The notes under the pieces: generated by a model
What the model was told of the DNA's origin: nothing
Seen by the model: only the letters and a program-made list of their open reading frames with translations
Databases searched by the model: none
Made by a program: the position numbers and the translations under genes
Part shown: positions 42,791 to 51,974 of the stretch, piece by piece
Layout: each line of letters begins with the position of its first letter
Numbering within the stretch: the first letter of the stretch is position 1
NCBI GenBank assembly: GCA_934546985.1
Contig: CAKTEE010000003.1
Coordinates: forward strand, 124,001 to 188,000
Direction: 5' to 3'
From: an uncultured Eubacteriales bacterium
Lineage (GTDB): Bacteria; Bacillota; Clostridia; Oscillospirales; Acutalibacteraceae
DNA length: 64,000 bases

Positions 42791-43666
42791 TTATGATTCA
42801 GCGCTAAGTTCCGCCAAAACAATCTCCGGACGATTATTGAAACGGAACGGTATGATACTGTTTCCAATGCCACGGCTGACAACCATGTTCGTGTGGCCGT
42901 CTGTATATAGACCGGCATCATATTGAGGGAACAAGCCTTGATTAGGAGCAATCAAGCCGCCAACAAAAGGTAAACGGAATTGACCACCATGTGCATGACC
43001 GCTTAAAACCAAATCAACGCCGCAATTTACATAAGTTTCAAACAATTCCGGACGATGTGACAACAAAACGATATAGCTGTCTTCAACATTGATCAGGTTT
43101 TTCAATTTTGTGTACACCATAGCTGGAACTTCCACGAACATATCGCCCTTTATCGTAAAATCAGGATCTGAAAGCCCAATAAGCATCATTTTTTCGCCGT
43201 CATGCTCTATCTGCACTGCTTTATCCTCAAGTACAACTACACCGATCATTTCAAGACCAGTCTTGAGTTCATCATATTGATATTGGGACATGCTTGCTTC
43301 ATGATTGCCTGTTACATAGTAAACAGGAGCAATTTGGACAGCTTCTCTTACAAAATCAAGAGCAATATCAACATTCGTATGTTGTGCGTCCACCAAATCA
43401 CCAGTTATTACAATAATATCCGGCGTATTCTCGGATAGCATTTGCAATAACGCGATGTTATTCTTTCCAAATTCAGCGTTATGTAAATCAGATACTTGCG
43501 CAATCCGAAATCCGGAAAATGCAGAGGGGACGCGGCTTCCGGAAACGGTAACTGTACTCACCATCAACGCTGTGTTACCCCATATTGTCCATACAACCAA
43601 AATCACCAACAGCACAGTTATTATACATAATAAAACCAAAAATTGGGGAAAGCGTCGTTTTTTCAT
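42791..43666 (-). CDS. membrane-anchored metallophosphoesterase
   Basis: A 291-residue protein. An N-terminal helix (residues 8-30) anchors it. The calcineurin-type fold follows, with VSDLHNAEFGKNN, ITGDLVDAQHTN, VTGNHEASMSQY, LLSHRPELFE and LSGHAHGGQFRLP, which are all five metal-ligand motifs. The layout matches YkuE-like phosphoesterases of Gram-positives, some of which act on lipid or nucleotide diphosphates. I chose ATG 43666, with GAGGAG upstream, over an in-frame TTG at 43681. Confidence 0.92.
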   Translation of the reverse strand: MKKRRFPQFLVLLCIITVLLVILVVWTIWGNTALMVSTVTVSGSRVPSAFSGFRIAQVSDLHNAEFGKNNIALLQMLSENTPDIIVITGDLVDAQHTNVDIALDFVREAVQIAPVYYVTGNHEASMSQYQYDELKTGLEMIGVVVLEDKAVQIEHDGEKMMLIGLSDPDFTIKGDMFVEVPAMVYTKLKNLINVEDSYIVLLSHRPELFETYVNCGVDLVLSGHAHGGQFRLPFVGGLIAPNQGLFPQYDAGLYTDGHTNMVVSRGIGNSIIPFRFNNRPEIVLAELSAES

Positions 43667-43791
43667 GTTTTCACTCCTCAATGAAGCTTTTATTTATCAT
43701 ACAATGTATTATTGCGGATTACAAGGCCGGAAAACGGCCGAAGGTTTACACCGCCAATACGTTTCTTAAAAGGGATTACAGCTTTCGCATA

Positions 43792-43820
43792 TTGACATGA
43801 TAAATTAAATTTGATAAAAT
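43792..43820 (+). promoter_or_regulatory. sigma-A promoter for purA
   Basis: TTGACA (43792-43797), exactly 17 bases, TAAAAT (43815-43820). The leader before the ATG at 43870 is only about 45 bases, too short for a purine riboswitch. Confidence 0.75.
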
Positions 43821-43869
43821 TAAGTGTTCTTTTTAATAGAAAAATTTGTTAATAAAGGGGTTCTGTCCT

Positions 43870-45144
43870 ATGTCGGCACAAGTTGTAGTCGGCGCCCAGT
43901 GGGGCGATGAAGGCAAAGGCAAAATCATTGACATACTTGCATCCCGCGCGGATGTAGTTGTCCGTTCTCAAGGAGGCAATAACGCCGGCCACACTGTGGA
44001 ATCCGACGGAGAGGTCTACAAACTGCATCTGGTTCCCTCCGGCATTTTATATCCGGAAACCGTTTGCCTGATTGGCTGCGGCGTGGTACTGGATCCAAAA
44101 TCCATTCTTGAAGAAATTGACGGTTTGATTGCCCGCGAGATTTCCTGTGAAAACCTCAAAATAGATCCGCGCGCTCAAATCACCATGCCATGGCACATTG
44201 CTCTGGATGGGCTGAGCGAAGCAAAACGCGGAAAAAGTGAAATCGGTACCACCAGACGCGGTATTGGTCCAACCTATATGGATAAAGCGGAACGCTGCGG
44301 GCTGCGCCTGTGCGATTTAATCGTACCGGAACGTTTTGCGGAAAAGGCACGGGAAGTCGGCTGCCTGAAAAATGAAATACTGACCAAAATCTACAATGTG
44401 GACGCATTGGATATTGAAAGCATTATTACAGAATATACCGCTTATGGCCAGCGTTTGAAAAAATACGTTGCAGATGTTTCCGTACTGGCTTATGAAGCAA
44501 TCAAAGCCCAGAAGAAAGTATTATTTGAAGGCGCTCAGGGCTGCCTGCTGGATTTGGATATGGGAACCTATCCTTTCGTTACCTCCAGCCATCCGGTTTC
44601 CGGCGGCGCATGCACCGGCACCGGCATTGGTCCTACCCTCATTGATGAGGTTATCGGTGTTGGAAAGGCATACACCACCCGCGTCGGCAAAGGCCCGTTC
44701 CCAACAGAGCTGTTTGACGAAACGGGAGATAATATCCGCAACCTTGGTCATGAATTCGGCACAACAACTGGACGCCCCCGCCGCTGCGGCTGGTTTGACG
44801 CAGTTATTATGCGCCATGCAGTCAGGGTTAACGGTCTGACCAGCGTTGCCATTAACAAGCTGGATACCCTTTCCAACCTTCCAAGTCTGAAAATCTGTAC
44901 CGCGTACCAGTATCCGGACGGTACGGTTACCCCGGATTTCCCATGCAGTCTGGAAGATTTGGAACTTTGCAGCCCAGTATATGAAGAACTGGAAGGGTTT
45001 GAAGGCGACCTTTCCCTTTGCCGCAGTTTTGATGAACTGCCGGAAAATGCCAAAAAGTACATTGAAACGATTGAATCCCTCATCGGCTGCCCTGTTAAAA
45101 TGGTCGGTGTCGGTCCATCCAGAACACAGAATCTGGAACGTTAA
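43870..45144 (+). CDS. purA: adenylosuccinate synthetase
   Basis: A 424-residue enzyme that joins IMP and aspartate using GTP, the first step to AMP. The N-terminal GTP loop is GAQWGDEGKGKI, followed by GGNNAGHTV, the IMP site TTRRGIGPTYMDKAERCG, and VGKGPFPTE with TTTGRPRRCGWFD. The length is normal. I chose ATG 43870 (AAAGGGG upstream). It is a single gene with its own promoter and terminator. Confidence 0.97.
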   Translation: MSAQVVVGAQWGDEGKGKIIDILASRADVVVRSQGGNNAGHTVESDGEVYKLHLVPSGILYPETVCLIGCGVVLDPKSILEEIDGLIAREISCENLKIDPRAQITMPWHIALDGLSEAKRGKSEIGTTRRGIGPTYMDKAERCGLRLCDLIVPERFAEKAREVGCLKNEILTKIYNVDALDIESIITEYTAYGQRLKKYVADVSVLAYEAIKAQKKVLFEGAQGCLLDLDMGTYPFVTSSHPVSGGACTGTGIGPTLIDEVIGVGKAYTTRVGKGPFPTELFDETGDNIRNLGHEFGTTTGRPRRCGWFDAVIMRHAVRVNGLTSVAINKLDTLSNLPSLKICTAYQYPDGTVTPDFPCSLEDLELCSPVYEELEGFEGDLSLCRSFDELPENAKKYIETIESLIGCPVKMVGVGPSRTQNLER

Positions 45145-45164
45145 ACTATCTATCAAGTAACATC

Positions 45165-45212
45165 AAAACCCCAATGGCAGTGCAGGAAATACTGCGCCGC
45201 CATTGGGGTTTT
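45165..45212 (+). terminator. purA terminator
   Basis: AAAACCCCAATGGC pairs with GCCATTGGGGTTTT around a 20-base loop that has its own partial stem. The symmetric A and T tracts make it usable from both directions. Confidence 0.85.
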
Positions 45213-45308
45213 ATCATGCAGGGATATCAAAGATTTAACACCAATAATAACAACCGTTCTCTCAAACAAGTTTTTAATCAATCAGGTAATCAACCAAAAA
45301 CTGCAAAT

Positions 45309-45336
45309 AAAAAAAGCAGCCATTGAGCTGCTTTTT
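45309..45336 (-). terminator. rpsT terminator
   Basis: AAAAAGCAGC pairs with GCTGCTTTTT. On the minus strand the T-run follows the stem, about 20 bases after the rpsT stop. Confidence 0.85.
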
Positions 45337-45354
45337 CAATCGTTATAAAAAGAT

Positions 45355-45618
45355 TTATGCAGTCGCACCATTCAGCTTACGGGCAAGGGCGGACTTTTTC
45401 CTGGCTGCGCAGTTCTTATGAAGCAAACCTTTTGCACAGGCCTGGTCAATCTTCTTCATGGTAACGCGGACTGCTTCTTCCTTATCGGAAGCATTTGTGT
45501 CAATCGCAGCGTTGGCCTTCTTAATAGAAGTTTTGAGCGCAGAGTTCAAACGCTTATTCTGAGCGGTTTTAACTTCAATCACCTTAACGCGCTTTTTTGC
45601 GGATTTGATATTCGGCAT
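45355..45618 (-). CDS. rpsT: 30S ribosomal protein S20
   Basis: An 87-residue, very basic protein that binds 16S rRNA. It opens MPNIKSAKKRVKVIEVKTAQN and closes with GLLHKNCAARKKSALARKLN, both S20 hallmarks. ATG 45618 follows GGAGGAGGTGTGAC. It is divergent from gpr, the usual arrangement in Clostridia. Confidence 0.96.
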   Translation of the reverse strand: MPNIKSAKKRVKVIEVKTAQNKRLNSALKTSIKKANAAIDTNASDKEEAVRVTMKKIDQACAKGLLHKNCAARKKSALARKLNGATA

Positions 45619-45654
45619 TGTCACACCTCCTCCTAGCTTATCGTGCAGATATAT

Positions 45655-45683
45655 ATCATAACATCCTTTTTTTAAAAAAGCAA
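45655..45683 (-). promoter_or_regulatory. sigma-A promoter for rpsT
   Basis: On the minus strand TTGCTT (45683-45678), 17 bases, TATGAT (45660-45655). Confidence 0.55.
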
Positions 45684-45785
45684 GGATATTTTGAAAATAT
45701 TTGCATATAGAATACGCTAAAGTAAATAATATCACAATCAAAGCAAAAAATCCAGTGTTTTAAAAAATTTTTTAAGTTAGGCGGG

Positions 45786-46673
45786 ATGAAAATGATTTTC
45801 AGGACGGACCTTGCATTAGAACGCAGAGAAGCTATAACTGAAGAATGCCCGGGTACGCAAGCAGAAGAACGTACCGCAGGCAAGGTACGGATTTCCCATA
45901 TCCGCGTTATCAATGAAGAAGGGGAACAGGCATTGGGCAAACCCAAAGGCAGTTATATTACGCTGGAAGTTCCCCCTTTCTCTGCAGATGCGGAAATGTT
46001 TGACGGACGCATTGACGTTATGGCAAGGGAACTGGCACAGCTTTTGCCCAAAAAAGGAACGGCGCTGGTCGTCGGGTTAGGCAACCACCAGATAACTCCT
46101 GACGCTTTGGGACCGCGCACGATGGATACCATTCTGGCAACACGGCATCTCTCCGGAGAGCTTTTGGAATCTATCGGTCTACCGGGTTTGCGCCCTGTTT
46201 GTGCCGCCGCGCCGGGGGTCTTGGGTCAGACAGGTATTGAAACCAGCGAAATCATTGAAGGACTTGCCGCACGGATAAAGCCTGCCGTTGTCATTGTAAT
46301 TGACGCCCTTGCCTCCCGCAGCCTTTCACGGCTGGGCTGTACGGTACAGATATCGGATACGGGTATTGAACCCGGCGCAGGCGTCGGCAACCGCCGCAGG
46401 GAAATCAGCAGCCGCACACTGGGCGTACCTGTCATTGCCATTGGCGTTCCCACGGTAGTAGACGCCACCACCCTTGCCGCAGATTTGCTGGCAGATGAAA
46501 AACTGGGCGAATCCGTGAAACAGCAGATAGAACCGCGGGGCATGCCCATGATGGTAACTCCGAGGGAAATTGACCTTTTGATTCAGCGCGCCTCCAGGCT
46601 TCTTGCATTGGTAATTAACAGCGCGCTTCAGCCAGATTTATCGCCGGAGGATATTCTTTCCCTGGTGTCATAG
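45786..46673 (+). CDS. gpr: germination protease GPR
   Basis: A 295-residue aspartic-type endopeptidase that degrades small acid-soluble spore proteins at germination. It starts MKMIFRTDLALERRE, with the propeptide zone before residue 15-20. The core has VVGLGNHQITPDALGPR and ICVAAPGV-like CAAAPGVLGQTGIE, then VIVIDALASRSLSRLG, and VGNRRREISSRTLGVPVIAIG. In Bacillus gpr is made in the forespore under sigma-G. I could not pick a matching promoter. It shows that the organism makes endospores. spoIIP follows after 80 bases. Confidence 0.95.
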   Translation: MKMIFRTDLALERREAITEECPGTQAEERTAGKVRISHIRVINEEGEQALGKPKGSYITLEVPPFSADAEMFDGRIDVMARELAQLLPKKGTALVVGLGNHQITPDALGPRTMDTILATRHLSGELLESIGLPGLRPVCAAAPGVLGQTGIETSEIIEGLAARIKPAVVIVIDALASRSLSRLGCTVQISDTGIEPGAGVGNRRREISSRTLGVPVIAIGVPTVVDATTLAADLLADEKLGESVKQQIEPRGMPMMVTPREIDLLIQRASRLLALVINSALQPDLSPEDILSLVS

Positions 46674-46753
46674 TCTAAAACCGCCCTCAGCCGCATAGGT
46701 ATGTAAACAAACGCAATACCGCCGGTGGTACAGGCTGAGGACAGGAGGAGCCT

Positions 46754-47887
46754 ATGAAAGTCATCAGATTAAAAGTTATTATAAAAAAAATCGCCATTGT
46801 GCTTGCAGTCGCCATTGTTCTGCGCTGCGCCGCATGGATTCCTCTTTCCGGCACATTTATTGAAAATACAGCCGTTTTATCCGCAGGACTTATTATGCCG
46901 GAAGGCGTTGCCGGATATTACGCGGCACAGGTAAAAGCAATATTGACCGCAAAACCGCAGGCAGCGCCTTCCGAAGAAACTCCAACGGAAGCAGAACCTC
47001 CAGAGGAAACCGCAGCACAAGCCGCACCGGAAACAAGCACTGCTGAATCTACCTCTCCTGTAAAAAACAATCAGCCGGATCCTGCGGAAAAAGGCGGCGA
47101 TATTGAAGAAAAGCAATACGGTGAAACCAATGAAACTATCAAATACAAAAACGTAGTCGTCCTCAACCGCACTAAAAGCCATCAGGTTAATATTGAAGAA
47201 ACTTTAAGCAAAAAAGCCGACCTTTCCATTCAAAAAAATGATAAACCTTATGTTTTGATTTTTCATACTCATACTACAGAAACCTATCAGGAATCTGACC
47301 TTGGGTGGTATCCGAAAGATTTTAAAGAACGTTCTTTAAACAGTGAAAAAAACATGATACGCGTAGGCGATGAAATCTGCAAGCAGTTAGAATCTGCTGG
47401 TATTGGTGTTATACATGATAAAAACGTTTATGACAATCCCTCTTACACCGGCGCATATGAACGTTCCGGCAAAAAAATCGATGAATATCTAAAAAAATAT
47501 CCGTCGATTCAAATTATACTGGATATACACCGTGATTCCATTCAATATGATAGTGGGACCAAATCCAAACCAACCGCTGAAATAAATGGAAAAAAAGCGG
47601 CGCAGATTATGATTATTTCGGGCTGTCAAGAGGGAGATATTACGGGCTTTGACGATTGGGGATACAATCTCCGCTTTGCTCTTCAATTACAGAAAATTGC
47701 AGAAACAGATAACCCCGGCCTCATGCGCCCTCTGTTTTTTACAACCAGAAAATATAACATGCATAAATCTCACTGCTCCCTTCTGCTTGAAATGGGCAGT
47801 GATGGGAATACTTTAGACGAGGCCGTTTATTCCGGAGAACTGATTGGAAAGGCCTTAGTCAAACTTTGCGCGGATTATACCAAATAA
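46754..47887 (+). CDS. spoIIP: stage II sporulation protein P
   Basis: A 377-residue cell-wall hydrolase of the DMP engulfment complex. One N-terminal helix (residues 12-30) is followed by a Pro/Glu-rich linker (about 75-120). The SpoIIP amidase/endopeptidase domain has the zinc-site histidine in VLIFHTHTTETYQ, DIHRDSI, and the C-terminal glutamate in LLLEMGSDGNTLDEA. ATG 46754 follows AGGAGGAGC. It is the second gene of the gpr operon, as in Bacillus. Confidence 0.95.
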   Translation: MKVIRLKVIIKKIAIVLAVAIVLRCAAWIPLSGTFIENTAVLSAGLIMPEGVAGYYAAQVKAILTAKPQAAPSEETPTEAEPPEETAAQAAPETSTAESTSPVKNNQPDPAEKGGDIEEKQYGETNETIKYKNVVVLNRTKSHQVNIEETLSKKADLSIQKNDKPYVLIFHTHTTETYQESDLGWYPKDFKERSLNSEKNMIRVGDEICKQLESAGIGVIHDKNVYDNPSYTGAYERSGKKIDEYLKKYPSIQIILDIHRDSIQYDSGTKSKPTAEINGKKAAQIMIISGCQEGDITGFDDWGYNLRFALQLQKIAETDNPGLMRPLFFTTRKYNMHKSHCSLLLEMGSDGNTLDEAVYSGELIGKALVKLCADYTK

Positions 47888-47894
47888 GGGGTCT

Positions 47895-48161
47895 TTGGAT
47901 GTGGAAAAAAAGAGGCTGTCGGAGAAATACTATTATTTTTTTGTTTCCTTTATTCTCTCGCTGAGTATTCTGACCGTGTTCCTGAGTATGCTGATTGCTT
48001 ACGCCAACACACGTGAACAGGGCTTTGGTGACACACGGCGTCCGATTGATATTTATCAGCGTGTGGATGGAAATTATGTGTTCGTGCTCGGCGACAACAG
48101 CACATTGATTGACGTAAACAGTGCACTGTATGCCATAGGATTAAAAAAGGAAAACAGCTAA
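47895..48161 (+). CDS. small single-pass membrane protein downstream of spoIIP
   Basis: An 88-residue protein: a charged N-terminus (EKKRLSEKYYYF), one helix (residues 16-37, FFVSFILSLSILTVFLSMLI), then about 50 outside residues. TTG 47895 with AAGGGG four bases upstream, or GTG 47901, is the start. It begins 8 bases after spoIIP, so it is co-transcribed and probably sporulation-linked. The family is unknown. Confidence 0.65.
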   Translation: MDVEKKRLSEKYYYFFVSFILSLSILTVFLSMLIAYANTREQGFGDTRRPIDIYQRVDGNYVFVLGDNSTLIDVNSALYAIGLKKENS

Positions 48162-48667
48162 CCGAAACAAAACAAGGGCAAACGGGAAATGTAAATTTCT
48201 GTTTGTGTTATAAATTATTTTTGTTAAAAGTTGAGATATTCCGCCTGTAGTGTTATAATTCTAACTGTCAAATAACACTCACGAGAGGACTGCTATTTGA
48301 ATGGGAAAATAACCAAACGGTTCTCTGCTATTTTATGCTTTGCCATTTCCCTGTTTGCATTTATCGTCTGGTTTTGAAAATATTGTACAGCATAAAAATA
48401 AATCACTGGTTTCCATCTGGCTTTCCTAATGACGGTCCCACGGTTGTGGTTATCACTCCGAATAGCAATAAGAAATAATTTTTCCCGCGAAATTATATAC
48501 TTTATGATAAAACGGCGTTTTTCGCCGTTTTTTTATTTCTGCAAACAAATTCTTGTTTTTTCGTTCTTGCATCTGAGCTTGCGTTTCTATTTTTGCCTGA
48601 TTTTTCTCAACCATTTTGTATTTCTTCTTTCCTCTGAATAGGTTATAATACTGTTAGCAAAGGGGAC
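48162..48667 (+). other. intergenic region with short peptide frames
   Basis: A 26-codon frame, TTG 48298 to TGA (MNGKITKRFSAILCFAISLF, then AFIVWF), lies after GAGAGGA. It is continued in another frame by GFPNDGPTVVVITPNSNKK to about 48476. This may be a broken small membrane protein gene. Nothing else was recognised apart from the terminator at 48509. Confidence 0.3.
48509..48534 (+). terminator. rho-independent terminator
   Basis: AAAACGGCG-TTTTT-CGCCGTTTTTTT, a compact stem with a T-tract. Confidence 0.85.
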
Positions 48668-49351
48668 ATGATGATGAATACGATTTTTATTGTAGAAGAC
48701 GATGAGAAAATCCGCAGGGAACTATCCAGTTTTTTAAGCAGGTATGGTTATATTTGCAGATACACTGCGGATTTTGCACATACAATTGATGAAATTCTGC
48801 GCATCAATCCAAGCCTTGTCTTGCTGGATATTAACCTGCCGGTTTATGACGGCTACTATATCTGCCGCGAACTGCGCAAGGTTTCGGATATGCCCATTAT
48901 CATCGTTACCAGCCGTGACAGCGATATGGACGAGCTGATGAGCATGAACCTGGGCGCGGATGACTTTATCACCAAACCTTATAATACACAAATATTGCTT
49001 GCGCGTATTGCAAGCGTGCTCAAACGTGCCGGAAAAGTGGTAACTTCCGAAACACTTTCCTATGGCGGGGCTACTCTCAATCTTTCCAAAGGCACGCTGA
49101 CAGGCAAAGGGGAAGAAATTGAACTTTCTAAAAATGAAGAAAAAATCCTCCACTGCCTGATGGAGCATTCCGGCGCTGTTGTATCGCGGGATACCCTGAT
49201 GCAAAGGCTATGGCAGTCGGATGAATTTGTTGACGACAACACCTTAACGGTAAACATTAACCGCCTGCGTAAAAAGCTTGCCGCCGCCGGATTGCCGGAT
49301 TATTTGCAGACGCGGCGCGGGCAGGGTTACCGGATTGAAGGGGAACATTGA
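48668..49351 (+). CDS. OmpR/PhoB-family response regulator (BceR-like)
   Basis: A 227-residue two-domain regulator. The receiver has the acid pocket EDDEK (residue 9 on), the phospho-acceptor aspartate in LVLLDINLPVYDG, the threonine or serine in IIIVTSRDS, and the lysine in ITKPYN. The C-terminal winged helix has LSKNEEKILHCLMEHSGAVVS and DDNTLTVNINRLRKKL. It is close to the BceR/VraR-like regulators that sense peptide antibiotics. The kinase starts one base after its stop. Confidence 0.93.
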   Translation: MMMNTIFIVEDDEKIRRELSSFLSRYGYICRYTADFAHTIDEILRINPSLVLLDINLPVYDGYYICRELRKVSDMPIIIVTSRDSDMDELMSMNLGADDFITKPYNTQILLARIASVLKRAGKVVTSETLSYGGATLNLSKGTLTGKGEEIELSKNEEKILHCLMEHSGAVVSRDTLMQRLWQSDEFVDDNTLTVNINRLRKKLAAAGLPDYLQTRRGQGYRIEGEH

Positions 49352-49352
49352 C

Positions 49353-50375
49353 ATGGGAGCAAAATTTTTAAAAGATAAGCTGTTTCATTTTCTTTTTTTC
49401 GCAGGCACTTGTTTCATGACAATGCTCCTGCTGAACCTGTTGAATATCCCTGCGGCAGTATCGTTTTTTTCATGTCTGCTTCTTTGCCTTGGATTTTTGA
49501 TTCCCCTGATTATGGAGTACATCGTGAAATCCCGTTATTATAAAAATGCTCTCTATGAACTGGAGGAACTGGATAAAAAAAGCCTTTTATCTGAAATGCT
49601 GGAACCCGGTAGTTTTATGGAAGCTGAATTTTTACAGGAAATACTGACGCAGTGCGGAAAATCTATGAACGACCAAGTTGCAGAGTACGGCCGTTCTGTT
49701 AAAGAATACCGGGAATATATTGAAATGTGGGTGCATGAAATTAAAACGCCCATTGCCTCCGGCAAACTGCTGGCGGAAAATAACCCCGGACCGGTCACGG
49801 CAAGCATTGGTGAAGAACTGGATAAAATTGAGGCCTACGTTGAACAGGCACTGTATTATGCTAAAAGCAACAGCGTGGAAAAAGATTATATTGTACGGAA
49901 AGTTTGCCTCAAACAGACTCTTAACGCAGTCGCCCGCCGCAACTCCAAGGACTGCATTCATCGAAACATCCGCCTGCGGATGGAGAACATAGATTTACAC
50001 GTTTACAGCGACCCCAAATGGCTGGAATTTATTTTAAACCAGATTTTTGTAAATGCTGTGAAATATATGGAACCATCTGCAAAGAATAAGATGATTACTA
50101 TCACCGGCAAAGAAAATCCCAATAATATTATTCTTACCATACAGGATAACGGCGTTGGCATTTGTGAAAAAGATATTGACCGCGTGTTTGAAAAAGGTTA
50201 CACGGGAGAAAACGGGCGGCGCTTTGGTAAATCTACCGGTATGGGGCTATATCTCTGCAATAAGCTTAGCGTCAAGCTGGGGATAGGGCTAAAACTGGCT
50301 TCATATCCGGATAAAGGAACCTGTGTTACTCTGCTTTTTCCAAAAAGCAGTATGGTAATGCTGGGTTCTGATTAG
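49353..50375 (+). CDS. intramembrane-sensing histidine kinase (BceS-like)
   Basis: A 340-residue kinase with two close N-terminal helices (residues about 12-60) and almost no external loop, the intramembrane-sensing layout of BceS. The phosphorylated histidine is in IEMWVHEIKTPIA (about 128). The ATPase domain has N box NQIFVNAVKY, G1 IQDNGVGI and G2 STGMGLYLC. It lacks the adjacent BceAB-type ABC transporter (with a FtsX-type permease) that usually accompanies such pairs. ATG 49353 follows GAAGGGGAAC. Confidence 0.92.
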   Translation: MGAKFLKDKLFHFLFFAGTCFMTMLLLNLLNIPAAVSFFSCLLLCLGFLIPLIMEYIVKSRYYKNALYELEELDKKSLLSEMLEPGSFMEAEFLQEILTQCGKSMNDQVAEYGRSVKEYREYIEMWVHEIKTPIASGKLLAENNPGPVTASIGEELDKIEAYVEQALYYAKSNSVEKDYIVRKVCLKQTLNAVARRNSKDCIHRNIRLRMENIDLHVYSDPKWLEFILNQIFVNAVKYMEPSAKNKMITITGKENPNNIILTIQDNGVGICEKDIDRVFEKGYTGENGRRFGKSTGMGLYLCNKLSVKLGIGLKLASYPDKGTCVTLLFPKSSMVMLGSD

Positions 50376-50406
50376 AATATTTTTGCAGTGTATCGCTGAT
50401 ATATCA

Positions 50407-50439
50407 AAAGCAGGGAACGTAAAACGTTCCCTGCTTTTT
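50407..50439. terminator. bidirectional terminator
   Basis: AAAGCAGGGAACG and CGTTCCCTGCTTT flank a short loop, with A and T tracts on the two sides. It separates the convergent kinase gene and ABC permease gene. Confidence 0.85.
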
Positions 50440-50463
50440 CATCCCCATCCTCATTATACCGTT

Positions 50464-51282
50464 TTACTTTAAGCAAACTTTGCGTTTGAGCAGATAATTT
50501 GACGCAGCAAACATACCTACAATTGCAATAATTTCAAACAGGATGCCTCCGGCACCAATCGGTACGGAAGTAACCGCTGACGAATTAATGCTCTGGAACA
50601 GGTAGCCTACCATATTTTCCGTTGAAAAATAAATACCGTTATCACCGACCACAATACTAAGCGGGATAATTACCGTAAAAATCTGTTCCACAATATCAGT
50701 ACAGAAATAAACAATAATAAACACCAGCACACATGCGCCTGCACCCATTTTATTGAACATGCCTGTATTGCCCAGCGTCACTGAAAACGTCATCATAGAA
50801 ACAAAATAAAGGGAACCTATCAGCAGCATTACGGTGAAAAATGCAATTACCATCAGCCAACCGGAGGGAATATTTCCTATCATCTGGAAGAATTCATCCA
50901 TTGCATTTTGATGATCTGCAAACATAAAGAATGCCGCGGCAAAGGAACCTGCCATTACAACAAGACTGGCAAGAATCCAAAGAAACGATACTAACGATTT
51001 TGTAAATAAAATTCGGCCTGTGCCTACCGGCAAAGTCATTGTCAAATAACCCTCGTTGGAGAACATGCTTTTATAAAAACGCACGGCAATCAATGCAAGC
51101 GTAGCAATATATACCGCGACGCTGCCCAATATCATAAATATACAGGTAACGGCGCCAAAACCCTCGCTGTTAAATTTCAGCCCAATATAGCTGGCAAGAC
51201 CAAGTGCAGCAATGGCAAGGTATAAAAAAGGAATCACCCTGCTGGTTGCTTTTATTTCATGTTTTATCAATTTCCCTAACAT
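50464..51282 (-). CDS. ABC transporter permease (YtrA-operon type)
   Basis: A 272-residue membrane protein with six hydrophobic helices, starting MLGKLIKHEIKATSRVIPFL. An EGYLTMTLPVGTGRILFTKS segment near residue 75 is typical of this Firmicutes permease group. It is the third gene of the GntR-ATPase-permease operon and overlaps the ATPase by 7 bases. The substrate is unknown; related systems respond to cell-wall antibiotics. Confidence 0.85.
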   Translation of the reverse strand: MLGKLIKHEIKATSRVIPFLYLAIAALGLASYIGLKFNSEGFGAVTCIFMILGSVAVYIATLALIAVRFYKSMFSNEGYLTMTLPVGTGRILFTKSLVSFLWILASLVVMAGSFAAAFFMFADHQNAMDEFFQMIGNIPSGWLMVIAFFTVMLLIGSLYFVSMMTFSVTLGNTGMFNKMGAGACVLVFIIVYFCTDIVEQIFTVIIPLSIVVGDNGIYFSTENMVGYLFQSINSSAVTSVPIGAGGILFEIIAIVGMFAASNYLLKRKVCLK

Positions 51283-51974
51283 CTGAATACCTCCCTGAAC
51301 ACCTCGTCAATAGACTTGCCTGTTTCTTGCCGGATATTATCCACACTGTCATTCATCATTACACGCCCATAGCCAAGCATAATAATGCTGTCAAAAATGC
51401 GTTCCACATCATAAATCAAATGGGTGGAAATCAACAGGGTCGCGTTTTCAGAATAGTTGTGCAGGATGGTATCCAACAGTGCGCTTCGGGTTGCCGGGTC
51501 AACGCCGCCAAGGGGTTCATCCAGCAAATATAGCTGCGCTTTCCGGCACATCACCAGTGTTAGCTGGAGCTTTTCCTGCATACCCTTAGACATGGTTTTG
51601 GAACGCTGTTTCATATTTAACTGGAAACGGTTAATCATTTCCTTTGCTTTTACCTTATCAAAATCCGCATAAAAATCATCGAAATAGTCAATCGCCTGTT
51701 CCGGCGTCATCCAGTCGGGAAGATAAGTTTTTTCCGGCAAATAGGAAACAACCGCTTTCGTTTCCGCCCCCGGCTCATTGCCATCAATAGTGATTGTGCC
51801 TTGATAATCACGGATAATACCCGCCATCGTTTTCATCAGCGTTGTTTTGCCGCAGCCATTGGGACCAAGCAAACCGATAATTCGCCCGCTCTCTATATCC
51901 AAGCAAACATCGTTCAGCACAGGCATTTGCCCGTAACTCTTGCTGACATGGTTAATTGTTACAAGATTTGCCAT
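51276..51974 (-). CDS. ABC transporter ATP-binding protein
   Basis: A 232-residue ATPase. Walker A is LLGPNGCGKTTLMK, the Q-loop is near SYLPEKTYL, the signature is a variant (MSKGMQEKLQL in place of LSGGQ), Walker B is LYLLDEPLGGVD, and the H-loop is LISTHLIYDVE. I chose ATG 51974 (AGAGGTGGAG upstream), which overlaps the GntR gene by 23 bases. The longer frame to 52034 lies inside the regulator gene. It partners with the following permease. Confidence 0.92.
   Translation of the reverse strand: MANLVTINHVSKSYGQMPVLNDVCLDIESGRIIGLLGPNGCGKTTLMKTMAGIIRDYQGTITIDGNEPGAETKAVVSYLPEKTYLPDWMTPEQAIDYFDDFYADFDKVKAKEMINRFQLNMKQRSKTMSKGMQEKLQLTLVMCRKAQLYLLDEPLGGVDPATRSALLDTILHNYSENATLLISTHLIYDVERIFDSIIMLGYGRVMMNDSVDNIRQETGKSIDEVFREVFRC

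Noticed and set aside
43821..43869. Purine riboswitch before purA
   Set aside because: The leader is about 45 bases with no aptamer-like fold.
44521..45156. Minus-strand ORF inside purA
   Set aside because: It is a shadow of the purA codons.
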